Source: Nitrospinaceae bacterium | GTDB lineage: Bacteria > Nitrospinota > Nitrospinia > Nitrospinales > VA-1 | Direction of reading: 5' to 3' | Assembly (NCBI GenBank): GCA_029261675.1 | Contig: JAJDBA010000340.1 | Span: 1 to 9,780 of the forward strand | DNA: 9,780 nucleotides | In this document: positions 1-7,629 of the stretch, piece after piece | How the letters are laid out: every line of letters starts with the position of its first letter | Position numbering within the stretch: position 1 is the first letter of the stretch | Position numbers and translations under genes: made by a program | Notes under the pieces: model-generated | Seen by the model: the letters and a program-made list of their open reading frames with translations, nothing else | Databases searched by the model: none | Told to the model about the DNA's origin: nothing

Positions 1-240
1 GGTGGGGAGCAGCAAAGAATTGCCATTGCCCGCGCCATGGTAAATTCACCTGCAATCATCCTTGCCGATGAACCCACGGGCAATCTGGACCCTGATATAT
101 CCATTGAAATATTAAAATTATTTGAAGAATTAAATCAAAAGGGGTCGACGATAATATTTGCAACCCATAGCCAGCAAATCATGAAGCTTGGGAATCACCG
201 GGTCATCAGCCTCAACCGTGGCAAGGTTGTCGCATCTTGA
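1..240 (+). CDS. ftsE: Cell-division ABC transporter ATPase FtsE, C-terminal part (5' end outside window)
   Basis: Only the last 79 codons are present; the frame is open from base 1. The fragment begins inside the ABC signature (GGEQQR, residues 1-6). It continues with Walker B (IILADEP, with D23 and catalytic E24), the D-loop (NLD, 28-30) and the H-loop histidine (ATHS, H56). FtsE is the cytoplasmic ATPase of the FtsEX complex. It works with the membrane protein FtsX to drive conformational activation of periplasmic peptidoglycan hydrolases at the septum. The ABC motifs alone would fit many LolD/MacB-type ATPases. The assignment to FtsE rests on the ftsX gene that follows after 7 bases and the envC-like gene after that. 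The Walker A half lies upstream of the window. Confidence 0.93.
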   Translation, partial: GGEQQRIAIARAMVNSPAIILADEPTGNLDPDISIEILKLFEELNQKGSTIIFATHSQQIMKLGNHRVISLNRGKVVAS

Positions 241-247
241 GATTTAT

Positions 248-1147
248 ATGCAGACATTAATAAGTGGCTTTAGAACAACGCTTTCAAATATTCTGAATAA
301 CAAGCAAACTTTTCTGTTATCCGTTGCGACTATTACCATAGCTATTTCTATATTGGGTTTGTTCTTGCTGTTGTTTTTTAACTTGAACGGGCTTCTATCA
401 AGTTGGAATAGACAGGTGCAACTCATTGTCTATCTGAATGACGACATCACAGCCCCACAAAAAGAGATTCTTGAAGGTCTTATTTCTAAAAGTCCGCAAG
501 TAGAATCGACCACAGAAGTTTCTCGAGAAACAGCATGGGCAGAGTTTCAATCGAATATTTCAGATGATTTAAAGCCACTGTTGAGCTTGGAGTTCAACCC
601 ATTACCAGCCTCCTACAAAATTAGTTTTCGTAGAACTGACGATCGATTGTCTCATATCCGGGAACTTTCAATAAAACTTGAAGCTCAGCAGGGGGTTGAA
701 TCTATTGAATACGGTGAGGAATGGATTGCACGGTTCGAAAAGTTCATGGTTTTCTCCAAAATCTTTCTTTTTGCGATTGGGGGACTGTTATCTTTAGGCC
801 TTATTTTGATTATTTCTAACACCATTAGATTGTCGATTTATTCACGACAAGATGAAATTGAACTTATGCTGTTAATTGGTGCCACGCCAAGGTTTGTAAA
901 AATTCCTTTCCTGCTGGAAGGGATGATCCAAGGGTTGGCAGGTTCTGTTTTGGCTCTTTTTCTGCTAGGGGGAGCTCATTATTATTTGAAGAGTGAATTT
1001 CAATCTTCAATAGATTCGATGGGCATGGAATTCCAATTTATTGCTGAGCCATTTTTATTTGGACTTATTGGGTTGAGTGTTTTGGTTGGTTTAATGGCAA
1101 GTTATATATCGACTATCCAATTTCTATATTTGTTAAATAAAAAATGA
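248..1147 (+). CDS. ftsX: Cell-division protein FtsX, permease-like subunit of FtsEX
   Basis: A 299-residue integral membrane protein with the FtsX layout: a short cytoplasmic N-terminus, TM1 (about 22-46), a large periplasmic loop (about 47-167), then TM2 (about 168-190), TM3 (about 222-243) and TM4 (about 267-290). Typical family signatures are NPLP (117-120) and EYGEEW (154-159) in the periplasmic domain, and RQDEIELM...GATPRFVKIPFLLEG between TM2 and TM3. FtsX carries the FtsE signal across the membrane to an EnvC-type activator, encoded next. The ATG at 248 is chosen because it gives the usual short N-terminus. The frame is open back to an ATG at 188 inside ftsE, but that would add 20 unrelated residues. 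No clear Shine-Dalgarno precedes 248, so coupling to ftsE translation is likely. The stop overlaps the next start (ATGA). Confidence 0.93.
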   Translation: MQTLISGFRTTLSNILNNKQTFLLSVATITIAISILGLFLLLFFNLNGLLSSWNRQVQLIVYLNDDITAPQKEILEGLISKSPQVESTTEVSRETAWAEFQSNISDDLKPLLSLEFNPLPASYKISFRRTDDRLSHIRELSIKLEAQQGVESIEYGEEWIARFEKFMVFSKIFLFAIGGLLSLGLILIISNTIRLSIYSRQDEIELMLLIGATPRFVKIPFLLEGMIQGLAGSVLALFLLGGAHYYLKSEFQSSIDSMGMEFQFIAEPFLFGLIGLSVLVGLMASYISTIQFLYLLNKK

Positions 1148-2325
1148 GAAATAATTTTGTAGCAGTAATTGCATTTTTTTCTATTTTGAGTTTGGTGAGT
1201 ATCAGTTCACCTGCATGGGCTGGTAAAAATGTTGACGAAAAAATTGATACGCTTCTAAAAGATGAGCAAGCTGAGTTAAAAGCTTTGCGTAAAAAAATTG
1301 CGCAGCAGGAAAATGCGATTTCTAAGGTAGGGAAAAAGGAGTCTGCCGTACTAAAGAATCTTCAAAAAATTGGCAGTCAACTAAAGCTCAAGGAAAGAGA
1401 GCTGGAAATTTATAAGTGGAATTTTAAGAATAATCAAAAGAAAATTTCCAGTTTGGAACCGCGCCTAAAAAAAGCAGAGCAAAAAATTAAGTCGCATAAA
1501 AAAATTTTAGGGCTTCGTCTTCGGTCTATATATAAAGAGGGGCCTATGTTTCCTTTGCGAGTCGCATTTTCCTCGAATAATGTTACTGATTTGATGCAAC
1601 GGCTCAAATATATGGATTTGATTGCTCAACAAGACTCTCAGTTGCTTCAGGAATATTTAACGCAACTGGAACAAATCAAGCGGGATAAATCGTCCTTATA
1701 TGCGGTTCGTGCCAAACTGGTAAATTTGAAGAAAAATACAGTATCCAAGAAGAGAGAAATTGAAAAGACAAAGAAGGAAAAATCTGTATATTTAAAGAAA
1801 ATAAAAAGAAAGAAAAATCTAAGTGTCAAAGTTCGGAAGGAGTTACTGGCGGCCTCAAATAACTTGAATAAATTGATAGACAAATTACTTGTAAAGCTTG
1901 ATTCAGGTGAGGGGCTTGATATTTCTGATAAAAAAGGACGGCTCAATTTACCATTGAAAGGGCGAATCCTTAACAAATTTGGGCGAAAAAGAGTTAAGGA
2001 ATATGAGTCTTATATTGTTTATAATGGTATCAATGTTCGGGCAAAAAAGGGTACCCCTGTTAAGGCTGTTTTTGATGGAAAAGTGCTATATACAGGGGAG
2101 CTTGAAGGTTATGGAAACCTTGTGATTGTCGGTCATGGTAAGGAATACCACTCTTTATATGGACATTTGGACAGTAAAAAGTTTGCAGCAAATAAGGTTG
2201 TTAGAACGGGCGATGTCATCGCTCTTAGCGGAGACTCGGGGTCACTTGAAGGGGACACCCTTTATTTTGAATTGAGAAAAAATGGCAAGCCCATTGAGCC
2301 TGTTCGCTGGTTTGCTAAGAAGTAA
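1144..2325 (+). CDS. envC: EnvC-like murein hydrolase activator with degenerate LytM (M23) domain
   Basis: A 393-residue exported protein. It has a signal peptide (cleavage expected after AWA, residue 26), a long Lys/Glu-rich coiled coil (about 28-250) and a C-terminal LytM/M23 domain (about 267-390). The zinc ligands of active M23 peptidases are missing: the HxGxD motif reads Y293-N-G-I-N297, and the C-terminal HxH reads T372-L-Y374. The rest of the fold signature is kept (GTPVKAVFDGKV, GYGNLVIV, HSLYGHL, YFELRKNGKPIEP). E. coli EnvC has the same kind of loss, also reading SLYFE at the HxH site. The protein should therefore not cut peptidoglycan; it should bind the periplasmic loop of FtsX and activate amidases or other hydrolases. 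The 4-base overlap with ftsX supports that partnership. Which hydrolase it activates cannot be told from this window. Confidence 0.9.
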   Translation: MRNNFVAVIAFFSILSLVSISSPAWAGKNVDEKIDTLLKDEQAELKALRKKIAQQENAISKVGKKESAVLKNLQKIGSQLKLKERELEIYKWNFKNNQKKISSLEPRLKKAEQKIKSHKKILGLRLRSIYKEGPMFPLRVAFSSNNVTDLMQRLKYMDLIAQQDSQLLQEYLTQLEQIKRDKSSLYAVRAKLVNLKKNTVSKKREIEKTKKEKSVYLKKIKRKKNLSVKVRKELLAASNNLNKLIDKLLVKLDSGEGLDISDKKGRLNLPLKGRILNKFGRKRVKEYESYIVYNGINVRAKKGTPVKAVFDGKVLYTGELEGYGNLVIVGHGKEYHSLYGHLDSKKFAANKVVRTGDVIALSGDSGSLEGDTLYFELRKNGKPIEPVRWFAKK

Positions 2326-2368
2326 ATTTTTCTTAGCCCCTATATTTTAAATAATCTGAAACAATTTT

Positions 2369-2373
2369 GGGAG
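2369..2373 (+). promoter_or_regulatory. Ribosome binding site deciding the ctpA start
   Basis: GGGAG lies 8 bases before the TTG at 2382, which is ideal spacing. An in-frame TTG at 2367 would overlap this site and has none of its own, so 2382 is preferred as the ctpA start. Confidence 0.65.
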
Positions 2374-2381
2374 ATCCTATT

Positions 2382-3812
2382 TTGAATTTGTTAAGTACCC
2401 ATATTAAAGCCGCTACATGCAGCGCCGTATTCATTTGTAGTCTTTTTTCGGCTGTGAACTTGTTTGCAGAAGAGGAAAAAACTAAACAAGACGCCTATAA
2501 CAAGCTCAAAGTATTTTCCGAAGTTCTTTCCCTTATAGAATCAAACTATGTAGAGCCAATTGAAAGTAATTCCATGATTGAAGGCGCGATTAGTGGAATG
2601 GTTAGATCTTTAGACCCTCATACGAGCTATATGCCTCCGGTTTCTTATAAAGAAATGCAGGTAGAAACTACCGGAAAATTTGGCGGTTTAGGAATTGAAA
2701 TCAGTTTGCGAGATGGGGTTCTCACTGTTGTTTCGCCGATTGACGATACACCCGCTTTTAAAGTGGGAATCAAGCCTGGAGACAAAATTATTAAAATTGA
2801 AGATGAATCCACCCTCGATATGACACTTCAAGATGCTGTGTCTCGCTTGCGAGGGGAAACGGGTTCGCCAGTAACCATTACCATATTCAGAAAGACCTTT
2901 AAGGCGCCCAAGGAATTTACAATTGTCCGAGATATTATTAAAGTGCGAAGTGTTGTAAGTAAACTTTATGAGGATGATATTGGTTATATAAAAATAAGAA
3001 ATTTTTCCAAGAATACCAGCAGTGACCTGGACAAAGCTTTGGAGGAGTTGCGCGTAAAGGGTATTACTAAATTGATTCTTGATGTTAGGAATAATCCTGG
3101 TGGATTATTAAATCAGGCTGTTGAGGTTACCGATCGCTTCCTGAACAAGGAAAATCTTATTGTCTATACCAAAGGGCGCTCCGATGAGCAGAACATGCGC
3201 TTCACCAGTCACGATAAGGTTGCTGGAGTTTCATATCCGTTGATTATTCTTGTAAATGGCGGTAGCGCAAGTGCTTCAGAGATTGTTGCCGGGGCTTTGC
3301 AAGACCTTAACCGCGCAATCATCTTGGGGACGCAAACCTTCGGGAAAGGGTCCGTTCAGACGATTATTCCTTTAAGTGATGGTTCCGCTTTAAGGTTGAC
3401 TACAGCGAGATATTACACGCCGAGTGGACGTGTAATTCAGGAAAATGGTATCGAGCCAGATATTATTGTGGAAATGAAACCACAAAATGAACTTAAAAAA
3501 AAGAATGGTAAAGATGAAGAGCCTGAGGAAAAGACACGGCTTCGCCGATTTCTTCGAGAAAAGGACCTGAAAAAACATCTTAAAGGGAAAAGCAGCATAG
3601 AGGGGGTGGATGTAGAAGGTGAAGCGACTGATGAAGAAAGTTCTGAAGAGATTGAGGAATCAAAAATTAAAGGGATGCACGAAGATTTGAAAAAGGACAA
3701 TCAACTTCAGCAGGCGGTATCATTATTGTCGGGCTGGGAAGTTATGAAGAAGATGTTCAAAAATTTGAAAATTCAAGCGCCTGATTCTAATAGCAGAATA
3801 AGTATGAAATAA
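2382..3812 (+). CDS. ctpA: C-terminal processing peptidase, S41A family (CtpA/Prc-like), periplasmic
   Basis: A 476-residue secreted serine protease that starts at a TTG codon chosen by its ribosome binding site. The signal peptide has a hydrophobic core at about 10-28, with likely cleavage after A29. A PDZ domain (about 92-172, containing GGLGIE and a KPGDKI stretch) recognises substrate C-termini, and the S41 core spans about 185-362. The catalytic Ser/Lys dyad is S297 (GGSASASE) and K322 (FGKGSVQ). Their 25-residue spacing matches the family, and Q326 is also kept. DVRNNPGG is another family motif. The C-terminus (366 onward) is a long Lys/Glu-rich, low-complexity tail ending in a short helix (QLQQAVSLLSGWEV). 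The gene follows envC by 56 bases. In other bacteria, proteases of this family degrade peptidoglycan hydrolases, so a link to the division module is plausible but inferred. Confidence 0.93.
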   Translation: MNLLSTHIKAATCSAVFICSLFSAVNLFAEEEKTKQDAYNKLKVFSEVLSLIESNYVEPIESNSMIEGAISGMVRSLDPHTSYMPPVSYKEMQVETTGKFGGLGIEISLRDGVLTVVSPIDDTPAFKVGIKPGDKIIKIEDESTLDMTLQDAVSRLRGETGSPVTITIFRKTFKAPKEFTIVRDIIKVRSVVSKLYEDDIGYIKIRNFSKNTSSDLDKALEELRVKGITKLILDVRNNPGGLLNQAVEVTDRFLNKENLIVYTKGRSDEQNMRFTSHDKVAGVSYPLIILVNGGSASASEIVAGALQDLNRAIILGTQTFGKGSVQTIIPLSDGSALRLTTARYYTPSGRVIQENGIEPDIIVEMKPQNELKKKNGKDEEPEEKTRLRRFLREKDLKKHLKGKSSIEGVDVEGEATDEESSEEIEESKIKGMHEDLKKDNQLQQAVSLLSGWEVMKKMFKNLKIQAPDSNSRISMK

Positions 3813-3813
3813 T

Positions 3814-4818
3814 ATGCTTGTACTTGGATTAGAAACATCGTGTGATGATACTGCTGCAGCGGTTCTGCAAGATGGAAATAAGCTTTTATCGAATATCATA
3901 AATGACCAGTCAAACATCCACTCCAAATATGGAGGGATTGTCCCTGAGCTTGCGGGTCGTTCGCATATTGATCAGGTTCACAAGGTTATCGGGTGTGCGC
4001 TGGAATCGGCGAAAGTCAAGTTAAGAGATATTGATCTGCTGGCAGTTACTGTAGGGCCCGGGCTGATAGGCTCATTGCTTGTCGGTTTGAATACTGCGAA
4101 GGGTATCTCTTATGGATTGGGCACCCCCTTGGTAGGCGTAAACCACCTCGAAGGCCATTTACTGGCAATCTTTCTACAAAAGCAAATTAAATTCCCCTTT
4201 ATTTCTCTAGTAGTTTCAGGGGGGCACACTGATCTATACCGTGTAAATAACTTCGGTCAATACAAACTGTTGGGTCGAACTCGTGATGATGCAGCGGGAG
4301 AATCTTTTGATAAGGTTGCCAAAATGCTGGGGCATAAATATCCCGGCGGTCCCAAAATCGAAAAGATGGCTGTAGAGGGTGACGCCAAAGCGCATAAATT
4401 CCCAAGATCCTATCTGGAAAAGACATCTCTTGACTTTAGTTTTAGCGGTCTAAAGACATCGGTCAAAAATTATATTGATAAGATGCAGAGCAGCAATGGG
4501 CTTTCTGATGGTGACATCGCAGCTGGTTTTCAGGAAGCGGTAGTCGAAGTCCTCTCAAGAAAAATAATAATGGCGTGTGAGCAAGAAGGGTTATCGCGAG
4601 TTGTGGTGACGGGTGGGGTTGCAGCCAATGGTGCGCTGAGAAGGGCTGTTGCATCGGCGTGTTCTAATTCTGGCTATGAGTCCTGGTTTCCTGATCCGGT
4701 TTTTTGTACGGATAATGCGGCAATGATCGCTTGCGCTGGTTATCAAAAGTATAAAAGCTCGCATGATTCCAAAGCAGATTTGTTAAATATGGATGCAACG
4801 GCGAATTTGCTTTTGTAA
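3814..4818 (+). CDS. tsaD: tRNA N6-adenosine threonylcarbamoyltransferase TsaD
   Basis: A 334-residue full-length member of the Kae1/TsaD (formerly Gcp) family. With TsaB and TsaE it transfers the threonylcarbamoyl group from threonylcarbamoyl-AMP to A37 of ANN-decoding tRNAs in the cytoplasm. Visible motifs are ETSCDDT (7-13), the metal-binding pair H111 and H115 in NHLEGHL, SGGHTDLY, DDAAGESFDKVAKMLG, YPGGP, FSFSGLKT, and the third metal ligand D300 in CTDNAAM. H111, H115 and D300 coincide with E. coli numbering, so the protein is probably colinear and functional. The start is one base after the ctpA stop with no obvious Shine-Dalgarno, suggesting translational coupling. TsaB, TsaC and TsaE are not in the window. 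Confidence 0.97.
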   Translation: MLVLGLETSCDDTAAAVLQDGNKLLSNIINDQSNIHSKYGGIVPELAGRSHIDQVHKVIGCALESAKVKLRDIDLLAVTVGPGLIGSLLVGLNTAKGISYGLGTPLVGVNHLEGHLLAIFLQKQIKFPFISLVVSGGHTDLYRVNNFGQYKLLGRTRDDAAGESFDKVAKMLGHKYPGGPKIEKMAVEGDAKAHKFPRSYLEKTSLDFSFSGLKTSVKNYIDKMQSSNGLSDGDIAAGFQEAVVEVLSRKIIMACEQEGLSRVVVTGGVAANGALRRAVASACSNSGYESWFPDPVFCTDNAAMIACAGYQKYKSSHDSKADLLNMDATANLLL

Positions 4819-4827
4819 TAATCTTCT

Positions 4828-5814
4828 ATGCGAGTATTGGTGACAGGTGGCGGTGGCTTTTTAGGAAGCGGTATCACTAACGCTCTTCTCAAAAAAGGCA
4901 ATGAAGTATCAGTAATAGGAAGAGGGCGGTATCCTCATTTACCTGCTTCCGTTAATAGATTACAGGGGGATATACGCGATTCTAGCTTTGTAAATTCATC
5001 GTTGGAAAATATTGATACGGTTTTTCATACTGCAGCAATTCCCGGTATATGGGGACAGGATTTTTTCAGCATCAATGTGCGAGGTACAGAAAATATAATT
5101 AGTGCCTGCCAAAATAATTCGGTTCGAAAGCTAGTTTTTACCAGTTCTCCAAGTGTTATTTTTGGTGATACAAGCTTGGAGGGTATTGACGAAACGATAC
5201 CCTACCCAGAAAAATATTTATGTGATTATCCCCGTACGAAAGCCCTTGCCGAAAAAATGGTTTTACAGGCAAACGACACCAATCTTGCCACTGTAGCGAT
5301 TCGTCCACACTTGATTTGGGGACCAGGCGATCCGCATCTTGTTCCACGCCTTCTGGAGAAAGCGCAAAAAAATAAATTGGTGCAGGTTGGTGATGGAAAA
5401 AACAAGGTAGACATTATTTATATAGATAACGCTGTATCGGCGCACTTACTGGCTTGTGATGCTTTGGATGGCGAGGCCAATATTTCAGGGAAAGCCTATT
5501 TCGTCAGCGATGGGGAGCCTGTGGTTCTTTGGGATTGGATCAATCAGCTGCTAAGCAGGATGGGTCGGCCACATATTTCGCGAAAAATTTCTTATAAGAA
5601 TGCCATGAGGATGGGCGCATTTATAGAAGGGGTATATGGATTATTTGGAATTAAGAGCGAACCTCCAATGACCCGGTTTTTAGCATCGCAACTGGCAACA
5701 TCACATTATTTTGATATTTCCAGAGCCCAAAATGATTTTGATTACGAGCCGCTTGTTTCGCACGAGGAAGGAATGAATAGGCTTATTCAGTCGTTGTCTC
5801 ACCCAGAAGATTGA
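4828..5814 (+). CDS. NAD(P)-dependent dehydrogenase/epimerase of extended SDR type, 3-beta-HSD/OleD-like
   Basis: A 328-residue extended short-chain dehydrogenase. The N-terminal Rossmann motif is TGGGGFLG (G7, G10, G13), the strand-4 region includes HTAA, the active-site serine region is TSSPS (105-109) and the catalytic pair is Y134/K138 (YPRTK). The stretches AAIPGIWG, FTSSPSVIFG and RPHLIWGPGDPHLVPR closely resemble the 3-beta-hydroxysteroid dehydrogenase-like branch. That branch contains OleD, the 2-alkyl-3-oxoalkanoate reductase of long-chain olefin synthesis. The oleA, oleB and oleC genes are not in this window, so substrate and pathway are open: a 3-keto-acid, sterol-like or sugar-nucleotide substrate remains possible. 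The gene starts 9 bases after tsaD without a clear ribosome binding site. Its last 32 bases overlap the convergent larB gene. Confidence 0.85.
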   Translation: MRVLVTGGGGFLGSGITNALLKKGNEVSVIGRGRYPHLPASVNRLQGDIRDSSFVNSSLENIDTVFHTAAIPGIWGQDFFSINVRGTENIISACQNNSVRKLVFTSSPSVIFGDTSLEGIDETIPYPEKYLCDYPRTKALAEKMVLQANDTNLATVAIRPHLIWGPGDPHLVPRLLEKAQKNKLVQVGDGKNKVDIIYIDNAVSAHLLACDALDGEANISGKAYFVSDGEPVVLWDWINQLLSRMGRPHISRKISYKNAMRMGAFIEGVYGLFGIKSEPPMTRFLASQLATSHYFDISRAQNDFDYEPLVSHEEGMNRLIQSLSHPED

Positions 5815-6550
5815 TTCGGTGTGCCATGCACCCGGCCCCAAAACCATTATCAATATTGACAACAGCGATTCCTGTTGCACAACTATTTAACATGGTCAAT
5901 AAGGCAGAGATGCCACCAAATGAAGCCCCATATCCAATACTGGTGGGCACGGCTATGATGGGTTGAGATACTAACCCTCCTACTACGCTGGCCAATGCGC
6001 CTTCCATACCTGCTACCACAATCAAAACTCGGGCTTTGTTTATTTGCTCCATGTTGTCCAAGAGCCTATGTAATCCTGCTACTCCTACATCAAAAATTGT
6101 TTCGACTCGGCTTCCCATTAGCTGGGCTGTAGCAGCGGCCTCTTCGGCGATTGGGATGTCTGCAGTGCCTGCCGTGATGATCGTTATCAGGCCCTTATTT
6201 TGAATAGGCTTTTTATTTCTTATAGCCAGAGTTTGTCCCTGCTCATTGTATTCTGCTTTCTTGGGTAGAGATGTCTTGAGTTTTATAAAGACATCCGCGG
6301 TTAACTTTGTGGCAAGGATATTACTGTCTGCTTTTCGAAGGCTTTGAATGATTTTTTTTATTTGAGGAACCGTTTTCCCCGGACAAAAAATTACTTCTGG
6401 TGATCCATTGCGTAACTCCCTATGGTGATCGATTTTTGCAAAATCGATGTTCTCGTAAGGCAGGTTTTGCAATTGTTTCATCGCATCATTAGGTGATAAC
6501 TTGTTTTTACTTAAATCGGTTAATAACTTTTTCAATTCATTTTGGTTCAT
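5783..6550 (-). CDS. larB: LarB, pyridinium-3,5-biscarboxylic acid mononucleotide synthase (nickel-pincer cofactor synthesis)
   Basis: A 255-residue cytoplasmic protein. It has an N-terminal helical region with the hallmark DHHRELRNGSPEVIFC (41-56) and a C-terminal AIR-carboxylase (PurE-like) domain. Domain motifs are TAGTADIPIAEEA, DVGVAGLHRLL, VAGMEGALASVVGGLV, VPTSIGYGASFGG, MLNSC and NIDNGFGAG. C224 in LNSCATG corresponds in context to the catalytic cysteine of characterised LarB. LarB carboxylates and hydrolyses nicotinic acid adenine dinucleotide to the biscarboxylic mononucleotide, the precursor sulphured by LarE and charged with nickel by LarC. Those genes and larA are absent here. 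The start overlaps the gpsA stop (ATGA), with an AAGGG ribosome binding site 6 bases upstream. The length is normal and no key motif is missing. Confidence 0.92.
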   Translation of the reverse strand: MNQNELKKLLTDLSKNKLSPNDAMKQLQNLPYENIDFAKIDHHRELRNGSPEVIFCPGKTVPQIKKIIQSLRKADSNILATKLTADVFIKLKTSLPKKAEYNEQGQTLAIRNKKPIQNKGLITIITAGTADIPIAEEAAATAQLMGSRVETIFDVGVAGLHRLLDNMEQINKARVLIVVAGMEGALASVVGGLVSQPIIAVPTSIGYGASFGGISALLTMLNSCATGIAVVNIDNGFGAGCMAHRINLLGETTTE

Positions 6551-7569
6551 ACGAGACCCTTTATTCCTGAAAATTCGGTCGAAATTTCAACTCTCATCAG
6601 GTCCTCAAGAGCTTTTTCCGGAGCTTTGTTCTCATGTAAAACTTTATAAGTTTCTTGCATGACTGATGCCTGGATATTCAATTTTTGAATTAGCTCATAT
6701 GCCGATTTTACAGTAGAAACACCTTCTGCTACCATTCTCATGTCTTTGGTTATTTCCTTGAGAGACTTCCCCTCGCCTAACTGAATTCCCAATTGTCGGT
6801 TTCGACTCAGATCACCTGTGCAGGTAAGGACTAAATCTCCTAATCCAGACAATCCATAAAAAGTTTCCGGTTTAGCACCCAGCTCTGTGCCGATTCGAGC
6901 AATTTCTACGAGCCCGCGTGTTATTAAAGCGGCTCGGGTGTTGAACCCTAGCTTCAAGCCATCGGAAATCCCTGTAGCAATGGCAATTACATTTTTTAAA
7001 GCTCCACCAATTTCTACTCCCAGCACATCGGTGCTGGTGAATACTTTTACATATTTGGATGAAAAAAATTCCTGAACTCTTCTTGCGGTATCTTCAGATT
7101 CGGAACATGCGACCAAGGCCGAGGGCACTTTAGCTGCGACTTCCTTAGCAAAAGTGGGGCCTGATATTGTGGCAACATCGCAGGGAATATTTAAGCTGTC
7201 CTTGATAATTTTATGACAAGTGGATAAAGAATCATTTTCGATACCCTTGCTTGCATTAATTATCAGGCTTTCAGGTTGGATGAAAGGTTTCAACTGCTCC
7301 ATAATATTTCTAAGAGTGGGCGTTGGAGTTACCATCAATATGACGGATTGATCTCGAATCACCGTTTCAATCGAATTATTGGGAATGATATTTTCAGGAA
7401 GATGGAAGCCAGGCAAAAACCATTTGTTTTCCTTTTCCTTTAAAATAAGGTCACATAACTCCTTCTCATAGACCCAAAGCGCGACTTGTTCGAATCTTTC
7501 AGCAAGATGCAGAGATAAGGCTGTTCCCCAGCTACCAGCACCTATAATTGCTATTTTTTTAGTGTTCAT
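6547..7569 (-). CDS. gpsA: Glycerol-3-phosphate dehydrogenase [NAD(P)+]
   Basis: A 340-residue cytoplasmic enzyme that reduces dihydroxyacetone phosphate to sn-glycerol-3-phosphate, the backbone for phospholipid synthesis. The N-terminal Rossmann motif is GAGSWGTALS (10-19). Further family motifs are NASKGIE (K108), SGPTFAKEVA (136-145), GGALKNVIAIATG with the catalytic K192, TRGLVEI, and GLGDLVLTCTGDLSRNRQLG. The protein is full length and colinear with the family. One mild variation is VTPTPTLR (80-87), where many homologues have a VPS-type sequence. The gene is the first of a leftward pair with larB and is preceded by a candidate promoter at 7601-7629. Its own ribosome binding site is weak (GGA a few bases before the ATG). 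Confidence 0.97.
   Translation of the reverse strand: MNTKKIAIIGAGSWGTALSLHLAERFEQVALWVYEKELCDLILKEKENKWFLPGFHLPENIIPNNSIETVIRDQSVILMVTPTPTLRNIMEQLKPFIQPESLIINASKGIENDSLSTCHKIIKDSLNIPCDVATISGPTFAKEVAAKVPSALVACSESEDTARRVQEFFSSKYVKVFTSTDVLGVEIGGALKNVIAIATGISDGLKLGFNTRAALITRGLVEIARIGTELGAKPETFYGLSGLGDLVLTCTGDLSRNRQLGIQLGEGKSLKEITKDMRMVAEGVSTVKSAYELIQKLNIQASVMQETYKVLHENKAPEKALEDLMRVEISTEFSGIKGLV
6557..6561 (-). promoter_or_regulatory. Ribosome binding site of larB inside the gpsA 3' end
   Basis: On the - strand, AAGGG ends 6 bases before the larB ATG. It lies within the last codons of gpsA. It confirms the larB start and suggests larB is translated in its own right as well as by coupling through the ATGA overlap. 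Confidence 0.6.
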
Positions 7570-7600
7570 TAATTCCAGTTCAAAAATTTATGAAGGGAGC

Positions 7601-7629
7601 ATTATATAGCATTTTCCATTGTGATAATT
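7601..7629 (-). promoter_or_regulatory. Candidate sigma70-type promoter for gpsA-larB
   Basis: Reading leftward, a perfect TATAAT lies at 7606-7601 within TGCTATATAAT, giving a TG-type extension for the overlapping TATATA. The -35 region is poor (AATTAT at 7629-7624 with 17-base spacing), so the call rests mainly on the -10 element. The start site would be around 7594, about 25 bases before the gpsA ATG. The motif was read by eye, and AT-rich sequence makes chance matches easy. Confidence 0.4.

Noticed and set aside
188..247. N-terminal extension of ftsX to an ATG at 188, overlapping ftsE
   Set aside because: The 20 extra residues are the ftsE region read in another frame and resemble no FtsX N-terminus. 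The ATG at 248 gives the normal architecture.
1647..1976. 109-codon antisense reading frame within envC
   Set aside because: Its Phe/Leu/Ser-rich product is what the Lys-rich coiled coil gives on the opposite strand. It has no recognisable domain.
1144..2325. Active M23 endopeptidase
   Set aside because: The HxxxD and HxH zinc ligands are replaced by Y/N and T/Y, so catalysis is not expected.
2367..2381. TTG at 2367 as the ctpA start
   Set aside because: It overlaps the GGGAG site, which is ideally spaced for the TTG at 2382. The signal peptide is complete from 2382.
3437..3700. Antisense frames opposite the ctpA tail
   Set aside because: The Ser/Phe-rich translation mirrors the Lys/Glu-rich tail; there is no family motif or ribosome binding site.
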